Shown here: piece after piece, positions 27,235 through 36,739 of the stretch | Layout of the letters: each line of letters begins with the position of its first letter | Position numbering within the stretch: the first letter of the stretch is position 1 | DNA from: Henriciella sp. AS95 | Lineage (GTDB): Bacteria; Pseudomonadota; Alphaproteobacteria; Caulobacterales; Hyphomonadaceae | Length of the DNA stretch: 64,000 nt | Direction: 5' to 3' | NCBI RefSeq assembly: GCF_038900055.1 | Contig: NZ_JBBMQM010000001.1 | Coordinates: forward strand, 1,054,001-1,118,000 | The notes under the pieces: model-generated | What the model was told of the DNA's origin: nothing | Database searches by the model: none | What the model saw: the letters and a program-made list of their open reading frames with translations, nothing else | Program-made: the position numbers and the translations under genes

Positions 27235-29415
27235 ATGACTGAGGTGAGCAGAAATAAATCAAAGGCGCGGGCCATATTGAAATATGGTGGACTGTCCGTG
27301 GTCTCGGCCGCGTTGATCGGAAGCGCCCATGCCGAAGATGCAAAGACACTGGATACCGTCACAGTCACGACGCAGAAGCGCGAACAATCCATTCTGGATG
27401 TGCCGGCTGCAGTGAGCGCCGTATCGGCGGAAACGCTGGAGGCGGCAGGGGTGACCCGTCTCGACGATCTCTCGACCTCATTCCCGAACGTTTATCTCAA
27501 TACGAACAACTCACTGCGGACCACGACAATCACCATCCGCGGCGTTGCCTCGAATCCCAACAATCCGGGTGTAGATCAAGGCGTAGGCGTGTTTGTGGAT
27601 GGCATTTATCAAAGCCGCCCGACGACCATAAACACCAATCTCTATGACCTCGAACGGGTCGAGGTTGTGCGGGGGCCGCAAGGCGCGCTTTATGGCAAGA
27701 ACACAATCGCGGGCGCCGTCAATCTCATCTCGAAATTGCCAGGAGACAAGAGCGGCGCGGAAGGTGTTCTGAGCCTTGGCGATTATGAAGCGCTCACTTT
27801 GTTCGGCGCGGCCGACCTCGTCTTCAGCGACAAGGTGAAAGCCCGCGTGTCGGCATCCTCCCAGCGCCGCGAAGGCTTCACCGAGAACACCTTCACCGGG
27901 TCGGATCTCAACGATCTCGACGGCACATCAATGCGGTTTGCGCTGGTTCTCGATCCAGTCGACAACCTGCAGCTGATTTGGCGCGGCGATGTGGCGGAGG
28001 ACCGTACGAACCTTGGCGGGTCGGAAGTGCTCAATAATGGCGCGCTCTCTGGCTCACCTCTAGCCGATGACGATCCGGAAGACTTTCGCATCTCCAATGA
28101 TTTCGACCCTGTGCAGAACCGTGATCTCTGGGGCACCTCGCTACAGGCCGACTGGTCTATCGGAACTGGCAAGCTGACCTCGCTGACCGCTTACCGGGAT
28201 TATCAATGGTACAATGCCAGCGATAACGACTTTACCTTTTTGAACCAGCTTCGCTCGGGCATTACCGAAGAGCAGAACCAGTTCTCCCAGGAATTGCGTT
28301 ATACCTCCGCGCCGGGGGATACGTTTGACTATATCGTGGGCGCCTATTTCCTGAAGGAAGAGCTCTCGGCGATTTCGAATGCTGTCATCGGTCCGGATCT
28401 CGGTGTCTATGCTGAGGAGACGCCCATCGATATCTTCGCCGATCTGGAAACGACATCCTATGCGATTTTCGGGCAGGCTAATTATTACTTCAACGAAGCG
28501 CTGGGGATCTCGGCAGCCTTGCGTGCCGCCCATGACGAAAAGGAAGTCACCCATTCATCCATCGGCGATCCGTTCGGGGCGCTTCTGCAAACCCTGCCGG
28601 AGTCGAAGCAATCCAGAGAGGATGATGAGTGGACGCCATCGCTCAGCCTGAACTGGAATGTCGGTGATGACGGACTGGTCTATGCCTCCTATTCACGGGG
28701 CTACAAATCCGGGGGTTTCAATGTCTTCTCGATTTCGCCAACGGATTCGGCCGAGTATAGCCCTGAATTCGTGAACAGCTATGAGCTGGGCGCAAAGTCG
28801 TCGTTCGCGAACGGCAAATTGTATGGCGCCGCAGCCGTCTTTTTCCTCGACTACACCGACCTTCAGGTGAACCAGCTTATCAATGTCGGCGGGGTGCCGA
28901 CCTTCACAACGTCGAACGCTGCTGAAGCCGAGAGCTGGGGAATTGAGCTGGAAGGAAACTGGATGCCGATCGATGACCTCGTCCTGACGGCATCTTACGG
29001 CTATCTGAACGGCGAGTATTCCGATTTCGAGAACGCCACGTCCGCCGGCGCGGACTATAGCGGGAATACGCTGCCGGAAGCGCCTGAGCATTCGGCCTCT
29101 CTGGCTGGCAACTATCGCCATCCGCTTACATCGGCGCTCGATTTCACCCTGCACGGTGATGCCAATTATCGCAGCGAGGTCTTCTTTAATGCCTCAAACA
29201 ACCCGGACTACACGCAGGATGCCGTCACGCTGGTGAATGCGAGAATCGGTGTGGCGGCAGCCGACGACAGTTGGAGCGTCACACTCTGGGGGCGGAACCT
29301 CACGGATGAAACATATGCGGTCGGCCGCAGCGCCGGCGTTATCATTCCAGGCCAGCAGATCCAGTCGCTCGGTGCGCCTCGCACGGTTGGTGTCGAGCTT
29401 CGCGGCAAGTTCTAG
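27235..29415 (+). CDS. TonB-dependent receptor (upstream of TRAP operon)
   Basis: A 726-residue receptor. I prefer ATG 27235, with GGGAG 5 nt upstream, over ATG 27223. The signal region reads GGLSVVSAALIGSAHA, followed by the TonB-box-like LDTVTVTTQKRE, the plug (VEVVRGPQGALYGKNTIAGAVNL) and a barrel ending in ELRGKF. The TRAP permease begins 15 bp after its stop, so outer- and inner-membrane uptake seem to be in one transcript. Cargo is inferred to be an organic acid fed into the CoA ligase pathway. Confidence 0.92.
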   Translation: MTEVSRNKSKARAILKYGGLSVVSAALIGSAHAEDAKTLDTVTVTTQKREQSILDVPAAVSAVSAETLEAAGVTRLDDLSTSFPNVYLNTNNSLRTTTITIRGVASNPNNPGVDQGVGVFVDGIYQSRPTTINTNLYDLERVEVVRGPQGALYGKNTIAGAVNLISKLPGDKSGAEGVLSLGDYEALTLFGAADLVFSDKVKARVSASSQRREGFTENTFTGSDLNDLDGTSMRFALVLDPVDNLQLIWRGDVAEDRTNLGGSEVLNNGALSGSPLADDDPEDFRISNDFDPVQNRDLWGTSLQADWSIGTGKLTSLTAYRDYQWYNASDNDFTFLNQLRSGITEEQNQFSQELRYTSAPGDTFDYIVGAYFLKEELSAISNAVIGPDLGVYAEETPIDIFADLETTSYAIFGQANYYFNEALGISAALRAAHDEKEVTHSSIGDPFGALLQTLPESKQSREDDEWTPSLSLNWNVGDDGLVYASYSRGYKSGGFNVFSISPTDSAEYSPEFVNSYELGAKSSFANGKLYGAAAVFFLDYTDLQVNQLINVGGVPTFTTSNAAEAESWGIELEGNWMPIDDLVLTASYGYLNGEYSDFENATSAGADYSGNTLPEAPEHSASLAGNYRHPLTSALDFTLHGDANYRSEVFFNASNNPDYTQDAVTLVNARIGVAAADDSWSVTLWGRNLTDETYAVGRSAGVIIPGQQIQSLGAPRTVGVELRGKF

Positions 29416-29430
29416 GCCGTCGACATCAAG

Positions 29431-30708
29431 ATGAACCGCCTTTCCGCCCTTGCTGTTCTAACTGCCACGTCCTGTCTGGCAGTCGGGCTGGCCTATATCA
29501 TGGGGGCGGCAGGCATCATCAGCTTTTACGCGATGGGTATGGGGGAGTTCCTGCAGGCTTTGCCGCGCAGGGCCTTCTCCCAGCTCGACGTGTTCGCATT
29601 GATGGCAATGCCGCTCTTCATCCTGGTCGGCGAGCTGATGAACCGGGGCGGCATCACGCGGTCGCTGATCAGTCTTGCGTCGCTCTTTGTCGGGTCGGCG
29701 CGCGGCGGTCTTGGCCATGTGAATGTTGCCAGCAGCGTTTTCTTCGCCGGGGTTTCCGGCTCAGCCATGGCGGACGCAGCCGCCCTGTCTTCGACCCTGG
29801 TTCCGGCGATGAAGGAGGAGGGATACTCCGGCGTTTATGCCGGGGCGATCACGGCGGCGTCTTCGATTATCGGCCCGCTGATTCCGCCCAGCATCATCAT
29901 GATCTTCTATGGTGCGATCATGAATGTGGACATCGCCGCGCTGTTTGCTGCGGCCATTGTGCCGGGCTTGCTGCTGAGCGTGGCGTTGCTGGTCGCGAAC
30001 GGCATATTTGCGCACATTCAGAACCACCCGGCCATGGGAAGCCGACCGCCAGTCGCCAGCACGTTGCTGAAAGCCGGCCCGGCATTGGCATTGCCGGTCG
30101 TCATCCTTTGCGGAATTGTCTTTGGTATCGTCACCCCGACAGAGGCCGCTGCAATCGCCGTTGTGGTTTCCCTCGGTGTCATCGGTCTGGGGCGGGCGCT
30201 TAGCTGGTCTATGTTGAGATCGTCGGTAGAGAGCGCCGCTATTTTCACGGGCGCCATTTTCGCGATCATGTTCGCCGCAGCGAGCCTGAACTATCTGGCC
30301 GGCGTGATCGGTGCGCCTGAGGCAATCTCGACCTGGCTTATCGATAGCAATTTCGGGCTTGTTCAATATCTCGGCGTACTGACCGGGGTCTTCATTCTTG
30401 TCGGCATGCTGCTCGACACACAGATCGCCTTGGTCCTGCTTGCGCCAATTCTGGTGCCTGCGGCCTATCCGTTAGGCGCCGACCCCGTGCACCTGGGCGT
30501 TGTGGTGTGCTTCACCATCACGCTTGGCCTGATCACCCCGCCTCTCGGAGGCGTTGTGCTTGTTGTGTCAGCCGCCACTCGCGAATCCTACTGGCAGCTG
30601 ATGCGGGCTCTGCTGCCCTTCATCCTGATCGAGTTCGCGGTGCTCGGGCTGTTGCTTTACGTCCCGGAGCTGACACTGGCGCTGCCGCGGGCGCTGGGAC
30701 TGTTGTGA
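29431..30708 (+). CDS. dctM: TRAP transporter large permease (DctM)
   Basis: A 425-residue DctM-type permease with about 12-13 hydrophobic segments. Typical stretches are MAMPLFILVGELMNRGGI near residue 56, GVSGSAMADAAALSSTLVPAM near 108, PLIPPSIIMIFYG near 150 and GLITPPLGGVVLV near 370. TRAP systems use an ion gradient to import organic acids captured by a periplasmic protein. The stop overlaps the start of the binding protein as TGATG. The gene order M-P-Q is less common than P-Q-M. Confidence 0.95.
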   Translation: MNRLSALAVLTATSCLAVGLAYIMGAAGIISFYAMGMGEFLQALPRRAFSQLDVFALMAMPLFILVGELMNRGGITRSLISLASLFVGSARGGLGHVNVASSVFFAGVSGSAMADAAALSSTLVPAMKEEGYSGVYAGAITAASSIIGPLIPPSIIMIFYGAIMNVDIAALFAAAIVPGLLLSVALLVANGIFAHIQNHPAMGSRPPVASTLLKAGPALALPVVILCGIVFGIVTPTEAAAIAVVVSLGVIGLGRALSWSMLRSSVESAAIFTGAIFAIMFAAASLNYLAGVIGAPEAISTWLIDSNFGLVQYLGVLTGVFILVGMLLDTQIALVLLAPILVPAAYPLGADPVHLGVVVCFTITLGLITPPLGGVVLVVSAATRESYWQLMRALLPFILIEFAVLGLLLYVPELTLALPRALGLL

Positions 30709-31706
30709 TGCTCAGTGTCGATCGACGCATGTTTCTGATGGGGGCGGGCGGCAGTTTTCTGGCGGCCTGTTCTGGAGAACAATCGGCTGGGCGGCTGCGC
30801 GCCTGTCTTGCCGGCGGTGCCAATCCTGATGCGAATGGCGTATGGATCTGGATGGAGGCCTGCCTCAACCTGCTGCGCCAGGACGGTATGGACTTTCTTC
30901 TCAGCTCAAATGCAGCGCTGGGGCGCGAGGAAGACCGGAGTGAGCTGGTGGGTCTCGGTCTATTGCACCTCAATGACGCGGGCATTTCCGAGGTGACGGC
31001 CTTCAGTGACATCTATTTGACGGCGCAGCTTCCCTTTCTCTTTGACGACCTTGCCCATTTCGACCGCCTCATATCTGATCCAGAGTTCCTGCATGACGTG
31101 AACGAAGAATTGGGGCGCGCTGGCCTTGTGCTGATCGATGCAACCTTTCTCGGCGGGATGAGCGGAATTTTCACGACTCGCCAACCGGTCCACAGCCTGG
31201 AAGATATGCGGCGCCTTCGCCTCCGCGCCATGGACCGCCGCGACCTCGTCCTGATCCGGGCCTTTGGGGCCGAAGGGGTGCAGGTCGCCTGGGAGGAAAC
31301 GGCGCAGGCCCTCCAAACCGGGATCGCCGACGGTTATCTGAACCCGCCGCTCGCTCCGGTCCTGTTCGGTCACGGGACCTATCTGCGGTACTTTACGGAC
31401 CTGCGGATTGCCCCCGCGCACCGGTTAATCGTCGCCTCTGCGCGCTGGCTTGAGCGCCTGACGTCCGACGAACGTGCTCTGCTTGAAAAAGCCTTCCGGG
31501 CCGGGCACCGGGCGAACCGGGTGTGGACAGTTGAGCGGCAGGCGAATGATCTTGAATCGCTGGCCGCAATGGGCATCGAGGCGATAGTACCGGGCGCGGA
31601 AGATCGGGAGCAATTCAAGACCCGTGCCCGCGCGGCCTATCCGGAATATGCGCCTGCTGGCCTGATCAAAAAAGCAGAAGCGCTTGCGGGAAAGGTCGCG
31701 GAATGA
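30708..31706 (+). CDS. dctP: TRAP substrate-binding protein (DctP family)
   Basis: A 332-residue extracytoplasmic binding protein. The start at 30708 overlaps the dctM stop (TGATG). The leader MLSVDRRMFLMGAGGSFLAAC combines a twin-Arg pair with a lipobox, so it may be a lipoprotein exported by Tat. The DctP fold is seen in FLFDDLAHFDRLI and LRLRAMDRRDLVLIRAFGAEG, which holds the Arg-rich ligand-binding strand. Membrane tethering of a TRAP binding protein is unusual for Gram-negative systems, where it is normally soluble. Confidence 0.88.
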   Translation: MLSVDRRMFLMGAGGSFLAACSGEQSAGRLRACLAGGANPDANGVWIWMEACLNLLRQDGMDFLLSSNAALGREEDRSELVGLGLLHLNDAGISEVTAFSDIYLTAQLPFLFDDLAHFDRLISDPEFLHDVNEELGRAGLVLIDATFLGGMSGIFTTRQPVHSLEDMRRLRLRAMDRRDLVLIRAFGAEGVQVAWEETAQALQTGIADGYLNPPLAPVLFGHGTYLRYFTDLRIAPAHRLIVASARWLERLTSDERALLEKAFRAGHRANRVWTVERQANDLESLAAMGIEAIVPGAEDREQFKTRARAAYPEYAPAGLIKKAEALAGKVAE

Positions 31707-32218
31707 GTACGTCCGTCCCAATCTCTAGCCGCCATCTGCGACGGGCGAGCGCACGGGCGAACACCGCTGCGCTCATGCTGGCATCCGTCCTGCTTTGCCT
31801 GATGGTTGGGCTCGTCGTCGTGCAGGTCGTTGCCCGGTACATCTTTCAGGATGCTCCGGCCTGGACAGAGGAGGCGGCCCGCTACTGCATGGTCTGGAGC
31901 GCGCTTCTGGCTGCAAGCTGCGCCTTCTATCAGGGCGTTGATCCCGCTCTGATCAAGGTCGGGTCGAACGCGCCAACGGCGCAAAAGCGCGGAGCACGAA
32001 TTGCGCGTTTCTTGTTTGTCGGCATCTTTGCAGGCACGCTTCTCTATCATTCGGCAGGTATGCTTTCACGGGCCTCGCTGCGTCATACCGAGGCGCTGGG
32101 GCTCAATCTTGCTCTGGTCATGATGGTTGTGCCGGTGTTTTGCCTGCTGGTTCTGTTTCATGCGGCGGTCCAGCTCGTGGCTGGCACCGTTACCGATAAG
32201 GAGGCCGTGCCAATCTGA
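31703..32218 (+). CDS. dctQ: TRAP transporter small permease (DctQ)
   Basis: A 171-residue DctQ-type protein with four hydrophobic segments and the family stretch ARYIFQDAPAWTEEAARYCMVWSALL near residues 45-70. The start overlaps the dctP stop by 4 nt. It completes the tripartite TRAP transporter with the two preceding genes. Confidence 0.9.
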   Translation: MSTSVPISSRHLRRASARANTAALMLASVLLCLMVGLVVVQVVARYIFQDAPAWTEEAARYCMVWSALLAASCAFYQGVDPALIKVGSNAPTAQKRGARIARFLFVGIFAGTLLYHSAGMLSRASLRHTEALGLNLALVMMVVPVFCLLVLFHAAVQLVAGTVTDKEAVPI

Positions 32219-33096
32219 TGGCCATTGTATCCGATTTCATCCTTCCGGGGGCCCTTGCGCTGATCATGCTGGGCATGGGGCTTTCTCTCAAAGCCGAAGA
32301 CTTCGGACGTTTCGTCTCGCGGCCAGCGCCAGTGCTGGGCGGTCTGGTCAGCCTGCTCATACTCCTGCCATGCATGGCTTTTGTAATTGCATCCCTGTTT
32401 GGCTTGCCGCCGGTTCTGGCAGTCGGACTCGTTCTGGTCGGGGCCTGTCCGGGGGGCACGTTCTCCAACCTGCTCACCTACTACGCGCGCGGCAACCTCG
32501 CTCTTTCCGTGAGCCTGACAGCGCTGGCAAGCTTCTTCGTGATCTTCACCATGCCCGTGATTGTCGAGTTTGCCCTGTCGCGATTTCTGGGCGAAGCCCG
32601 CACGATTGTCCTGCCTGTCGGCGAGACGATGCTGAGAATAATGCTTCTGACCATTCTGCCTGTCGCCGTCGGGATGGTCATCAATCGGGTCAGGCCCCGT
32701 CTCGCGCAGCGTATTGCTGACCCACTCAAGAATTTCGCCGGCGTCCTGATTGTGTCGGTGTTCCTGTCCATCATCGTCTCGGAACGCGAAACTTTCTTCG
32801 CCGCCCTGAAGGTCACAGCGGTGCCCGTCATTCTGCTCAACCTGGTTTCGGTTCTGCTGGGGACGGTGATTGGTTTTCTGGCGCGCGCCCGCGCGGCCGA
32901 ACGCCGGGCTCTGACCCTCGAACATGCCATCAAGCAGGAGGGGCTTGGCATCTTCATCGCCCTTACCCTGCTCAAAACGCCGGAAATGGTGCTGCCGCTG
33001 ATGCTGAACTCCCTCGTGGGATTGTTCGTCGGCAGCATGATTGTCGGCCTTGCCCGATTTCAAGGAAGTGAACCAAGTGATGCATCCTCCACCTGA
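32218..33096 (+). CDS. BASS-family (bile acid:sodium symporter-like) transporter
   Basis: A 292-residue membrane protein with 9-10 hydrophobic segments and the BASS signature CPGGTFSNLLTYYARGN near residues 80-97, where sodium and substrate bind in characterised members. The family carries organic anions such as bile acids, pyruvate or pantoate. Its start touches the dctQ stop (TGATG) and its end overlaps the ligase start by 17 bp. A second importer, or an exporter, in the same operon as a full TRAP system is odd. Confidence 0.9.
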   Translation: MAIVSDFILPGALALIMLGMGLSLKAEDFGRFVSRPAPVLGGLVSLLILLPCMAFVIASLFGLPPVLAVGLVLVGACPGGTFSNLLTYYARGNLALSVSLTALASFFVIFTMPVIVEFALSRFLGEARTIVLPVGETMLRIMLLTILPVAVGMVINRVRPRLAQRIADPLKNFAGVLIVSVFLSIIVSERETFFAALKVTAVPVILLNLVSVLLGTVIGFLARARAAERRALTLEHAIKQEGLGIFIALTLLKTPEMVLPLMLNSLVGLFVGSMIVGLARFQGSEPSDASST

Positions 33097-34669
33097 TCTC
33101 CCGCCGCGGCTGAGCCGCATCAGCGATTATCCCGCCTATTATGCGGCTCAGACGCCGGATGCGGAGGCGCTCTCCGGGGTTGGCGGCGAATATAGCTATG
33201 CACGGTTTGCCGAACGAGTAGACGCCGTCAGCGCGGCGTTGCTGGCGCGGGGGATAAAGGCCGACGATGTCGTCGCAACCCTATCTCCGCCGCGGGCCGA
33301 GTTCTTCATTCTCTTCCTGGCGACGGCAAGGATCGGGGCGATCTGGCTCGGTCTGAACCCTCGCGCGACCCAGCGTGAACTTGCTCATATCCTGGACGAC
33401 TCTGATCCAAAACTCGTCTTCAGTATCGAAGGTATGGGCGAACGCGACTTCTGCGCAGACCTGTCCGAACTAGGAATCGGTCGGGAAAGCCTCGTTGTTA
33501 TTGATCAGGCTGAATCCTTCGACCGCTTCCTCGCGCAAGGCAGCGCGACCGGTAGCGAGACACTGGCCAAGGCCATCGATGCCGTCATGCCAGAGAGACC
33601 AGCTCTGATCGTGTACACGTCCGGCAGCACCGGGAAGCCAAAGGGGGCGATGCTGTCCCAAGGCGGCATGGTCGGCAGCTTTTTCACGCAGTACCGTGTG
33701 GCAGGCGTCGAAAATGTCCGGATACTGAATAATCTTCCGATCAACCATATTGGTAGTGTTGGCGATGTGTCATCTCACGCCCTGATCGCCGGCGGCTTGA
33801 TCCACTTCATGGACCGGTTCGATCCGGCGGGATCGCTTGAGGCAATTGAAAGCAGGAAGCTGACCGTCTGGGGGCAGGTGCCTGTCCAGCTCCAGCAATC
33901 GCTGGAAAGCGAAGCTTTTGGGCGCCATGACCTCAGCTCCCTCGAACTCATCTTCTGGAGCGGCGGTGTTGCACCTGTTCCCCTCGTTGAGCGCCTCCAG
34001 ACGCTCGCCCCGCGCCTTCTCAATGCCTACGGGATGACAGAGGCGACGAGCAATGTCTGCTATACGAGACCTGACGCCAGTGCGCGCGAATTGTCTGAAA
34101 CGGTCGGCGAGGCTGCTCCTGATTGCGACATCCGGATTGTCGACGAGGCCGGAGAGGTGCTGGGCGCGGATCGCGATGGCGAGATACAGGTGCGCAGCGA
34201 CCGATTGATGCTGGGATATCTCAACCGTCCCGAAGCGACGGCAGCGACAATCGACCAGGAGGGCTTCCTGCATACGGGAGATGTCGGCAAGTGGGGCGAA
34301 GACGGCCTCTTGCGGCTCACAGGGCGCAAGACCGACATGTTCAAGTCAGGTGGCTACAATGTCTATCCGCGAGAGATCGAGCAGGTCCTGGAGGCGATTC
34401 CGGGCGTGAGCGTCGCGGCGGTTGTTGCGGCCCCTCATCCGGTGTTCGGTGAGTCCGGCGTGGCTTATGTGCAACCTGATCGGGACGGCGCCCTGACGCA
34501 AGAATGCCTGCGTGACGTCTGTGGCCGGCAACTTGCCAATTACAAGATTCCCAAAACGTTCAGGATACGCGAGGCGTTGCCGCTGCTCGCAATCGGCAAG
34601 GTCGATAAGGTCGCCCTGAAAAACGATGCCGAGAAGGCCTTCACCCATAGCGACGAGGTGCAGTCATGA
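33080..34669 (+). CDS. AMP-dependent acyl-CoA synthetase/ligase
   Basis: A 529-residue ANL-superfamily ligase. Motifs are YTSGSTGKPKGAM near residue 190, YGMTEATSN near 320, LHTGDVGKWGEDGLLRLTGR near 395 with the hinge, YNVYPREIE, and the catalytic Lys in IGKVDKVAL near the C-terminus. The start at 33080 has AAGGAAG upstream. It activates a carboxylic acid as the acyl-AMP and then the CoA thioester. As the first enzyme after the transporters it likely activates the imported acid. Confidence 0.92.
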   Translation: MHPPPDLPPRLSRISDYPAYYAAQTPDAEALSGVGGEYSYARFAERVDAVSAALLARGIKADDVVATLSPPRAEFFILFLATARIGAIWLGLNPRATQRELAHILDDSDPKLVFSIEGMGERDFCADLSELGIGRESLVVIDQAESFDRFLAQGSATGSETLAKAIDAVMPERPALIVYTSGSTGKPKGAMLSQGGMVGSFFTQYRVAGVENVRILNNLPINHIGSVGDVSSHALIAGGLIHFMDRFDPAGSLEAIESRKLTVWGQVPVQLQQSLESEAFGRHDLSSLELIFWSGGVAPVPLVERLQTLAPRLLNAYGMTEATSNVCYTRPDASARELSETVGEAAPDCDIRIVDEAGEVLGADRDGEIQVRSDRLMLGYLNRPEATAATIDQEGFLHTGDVGKWGEDGLLRLTGRKTDMFKSGGYNVYPREIEQVLEAIPGVSVAAVVAAPHPVFGESGVAYVQPDRDGALTQECLRDVCGRQLANYKIPKTFRIREALPLLAIGKVDKVALKNDAEKAFTHSDEVQS

Positions 34670-35415
34670 GTGCCGTGCTCCACGAAATCGATGGTCCGCT
34701 TGCCCGCGTGACACTCAACCGCCCCGACGTGCTGAATGCGATCAACAATGAGCTGCTTGAAGAGCTCGCTGATACGCTCGACCACGTCAACAGCTTGCCG
34801 GATGTCCGGATCGTTCTTCTGTCCGGGACGGGACGAGCCTTCTGTGCCGGTGATGATTTGAAGGAGCTCAGTTCCGGAGCGGAAATCGAGGTCGAACCGG
34901 CCCATCTGGTCGCCCGGTTGCAGGACATTACACGGTCGATGATGTTCAGCGACAAGATCTACCTCGTCTGTGTTCAGGGATGGGCGATCGGCGGGGGGCT
35001 GTCCTGGGTCCTCAATGCCGATCTCGCGATTGTTGAACGCACAGCAGGCGGGTTCTTCCCGGAAATCGGTCTTGGCCTGTTCATGAGCGGGGCCGTCACG
35101 ACGCTCTTGCCTGAGCGGATCGGTCATCCCAAGGCCATGCGACTCTTCACGTCCGGGGAAAAGGTAACGGGCGAAGACATGGAGCGTATGGGGCTCGCTT
35201 CCCATCTGGCGGAAGCCGGTAAAGCGGCGGCCATGGTCGAGACCGTAGCCTCGGACCTGCTCGCCCTGGCGCCGGATCTGCTGAAGGCGGTGAAGCGCGT
35301 CTACACTGAAACGGGTCGGTCGGTGATCGAAGCGGCGCTCAAGGAAGAAACCGCCACGCTCACGCGCGCGCTGGAGGCGGTTGAGAAAGTGCGCATCGCT
35401 CCCCAAAACTCCTGA
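34666..35415 (+). CDS. Enoyl-CoA hydratase/isomerase family protein
   Basis: A 249-residue crotonase-fold protein. The oxyanion-hole segments are [17 protein letters not shown] near residue 47 and [18 protein letters not shown] near 106. One of the two usual catalytic glutamates is not obvious: the segment after the second oxyanion hole reads [15 protein letters not shown], keeping a Glu at the later position. It overlaps the ligase stop by 4 nt. I infer hydration or isomerisation of the CoA ester made by the ligase. Confidence 0.9.
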   Translation: MSAVLHEIDGPLARVTLNRPDVLNAINNELLEELADTLDHVNSLPDVRIVLLSGTGRAFCAGDDLKELSSGAEIEVEPAHLVARLQDITRSMMFSDKIYLVCVQGWAIGGGLSWVLNADLAIVERTAGGFFPEIGLGLFMSGAVTTLLPERIGHPKAMRLFTSGEKVTGEDMERMGLASHLAEAGKAAAMVETVASDLLALAPDLLKAVKRVYTETGRSVIEAALKEETATLTRALEAVEKVRIAPQNS

Positions 35416-35428
35416 TCGGGTGACACCC

Positions 35429-36613
35429 ATGACCGAAACATTCCTTGAAAGCCTGAACGCTCAGCTGGACGACATTCGTTCGGAGGGTTTCTACAAGCAC
35501 GAATTGATGATTACCGGTCCGCAGGGCGCGGCTGTTCCGGTCCAGACGGGCCAGAGTCTGATCAATCTGTGTTCAAACAACTATCTAGGTCTTGCACAGC
35601 ATCCTGAGATCCGGGAGGCCGCGAAACAGGGGCTGGATGACTGGGGCTATGGCATGGCATCCGTCCGCTTTATTTGCGGAACTCAGACCATCCACAAACA
35701 GCTGGAAGAATCGATCACGTACTTCCTGGGCACGGAGGATACGATCCTTTATCCGTCCTGCTATGACGCGAATGGCGGACTGTTCGAGACGTTGCTGGAC
35801 GACCGGGATGCGATCATATCCGATGAGCTAAACCATGCGTCGATCATTGATGGGATCCGGCTCTGCAAGGCGCGCCGCTTTCGCTATCGCAACAATGACA
35901 TGGATGACCTGGAAGCCCAGCTCAAGGCCGCAAAGCGGGGTGGCGCGAGGTTTATCATGATCACTACCGATGGGGTTTTTTCCATGGATGGGCTGCTCGC
36001 CAATCTGAAAGAGATCTGCGACCTCGCCGAGCAATATGGCGCACTGGTCCATGTCGATGATAGCCATGCCACCGGCATTGTCGGCCCGACGGGTAGGGGA
36101 ACAGCAGAAGCCTGTGAATGCATGCACCGTGTCGACATCGTCACCGGAACGCTCGGCAAGGCGCTTGGAGGCGCAAGCGGTGGCTTTACCTCCGGGCGCA
36201 AGCAGGTGGTTGAGTTGCTGCGCCAGCGGTCTCGCCCCTATCTTTTTTCCAATACCGTTAGCCCGGCTCTGGTTGCCGGCGCCGTCAAAGCTGTAGAGAT
36301 AGCCGACGCTGGCGCGGGCCTTCGTGCCAAGCTTACCCGGAACATGCAGTTGTTTCGCGACGGTCTGACGGATGCCGGATTCGATCTGATCCCAGGTAGC
36401 CATCCAATCATTCCAGTCATGCTTTATGATGCCAAGCGTGCTGTTCGGCTGGCCCATGCGCTCGTAGAGCGCGGCGTCTATGTAGTGCCCTTCTCGTACC
36501 CGGTTGTGCCACGAGGCAAGGCGCGCATCCGCTGTCAGATAACAGCCGCTCATGAGACTGCGGAGCTGGAGACGACAATTGCCGCATTTGCTGCAGCAAA
36601 AGCCGAAATCTAG
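35429..36613 (+). CDS. kbl: Glycine C-acetyltransferase (2-amino-3-ketobutyrate CoA ligase)
   Basis: A 394-residue PLP enzyme of the alpha-oxoamine synthase family, very close to Kbl in character: [47 protein letters not shown] and the PLP Lys in [14 protein letters not shown]. Kbl cleaves 2-amino-3-ketobutyrate with CoA to glycine and acetyl-CoA. Its usual partner, threonine dehydrogenase, is absent. It stands at the end of a CoA-ester operon that has no thiolase. I infer either salvage of glycine plus acyl-CoA or thiolytic cleavage of an amino-keto acid. Confidence 0.9.
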   Translation: MTETFLESLNAQLDDIRSEGFYKHELMITGPQGAAVPVQTGQSLINLCSNNYLGLAQHPEIREAAKQGLDDWGYGMASVRFICGTQTIHKQLEESITYFLGTEDTILYPSCYDANGGLFETLLDDRDAIISDELNHASIIDGIRLCKARRFRYRNNDMDDLEAQLKAAKRGGARFIMITTDGVFSMDGLLANLKEICDLAEQYGALVHVDDSHATGIVGPTGRGTAEACECMHRVDIVTGTLGKALGGASGGFTSGRKQVVELLRQRSRPYLFSNTVSPALVAGAVKAVEIADAGAGLRAKLTRNMQLFRDGLTDAGFDLIPGSHPIIPVMLYDAKRAVRLAHALVERGVYVVPFSYPVVPRGKARIRCQITAAHETAELETTIAAFAAAKAEI

Positions 36614-36739
36614 CGCCTGACTGCAGACGATAAGATACAGAGGTGAGGGAGGCGAACCCGTTTCCGTTTTTCGCGGACCAACAGGCCCTAAGCGACTTGC
36701 CCTGACAATACCCACCCGGCTAACCTCGCCTGTATGGGC

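Noticed and set aside
32158-33120. A 320-codon open frame opposite the BASS transporter
   Set aside because: Highly charged, low-complexity product typical of the reverse strand of a membrane-protein gene.
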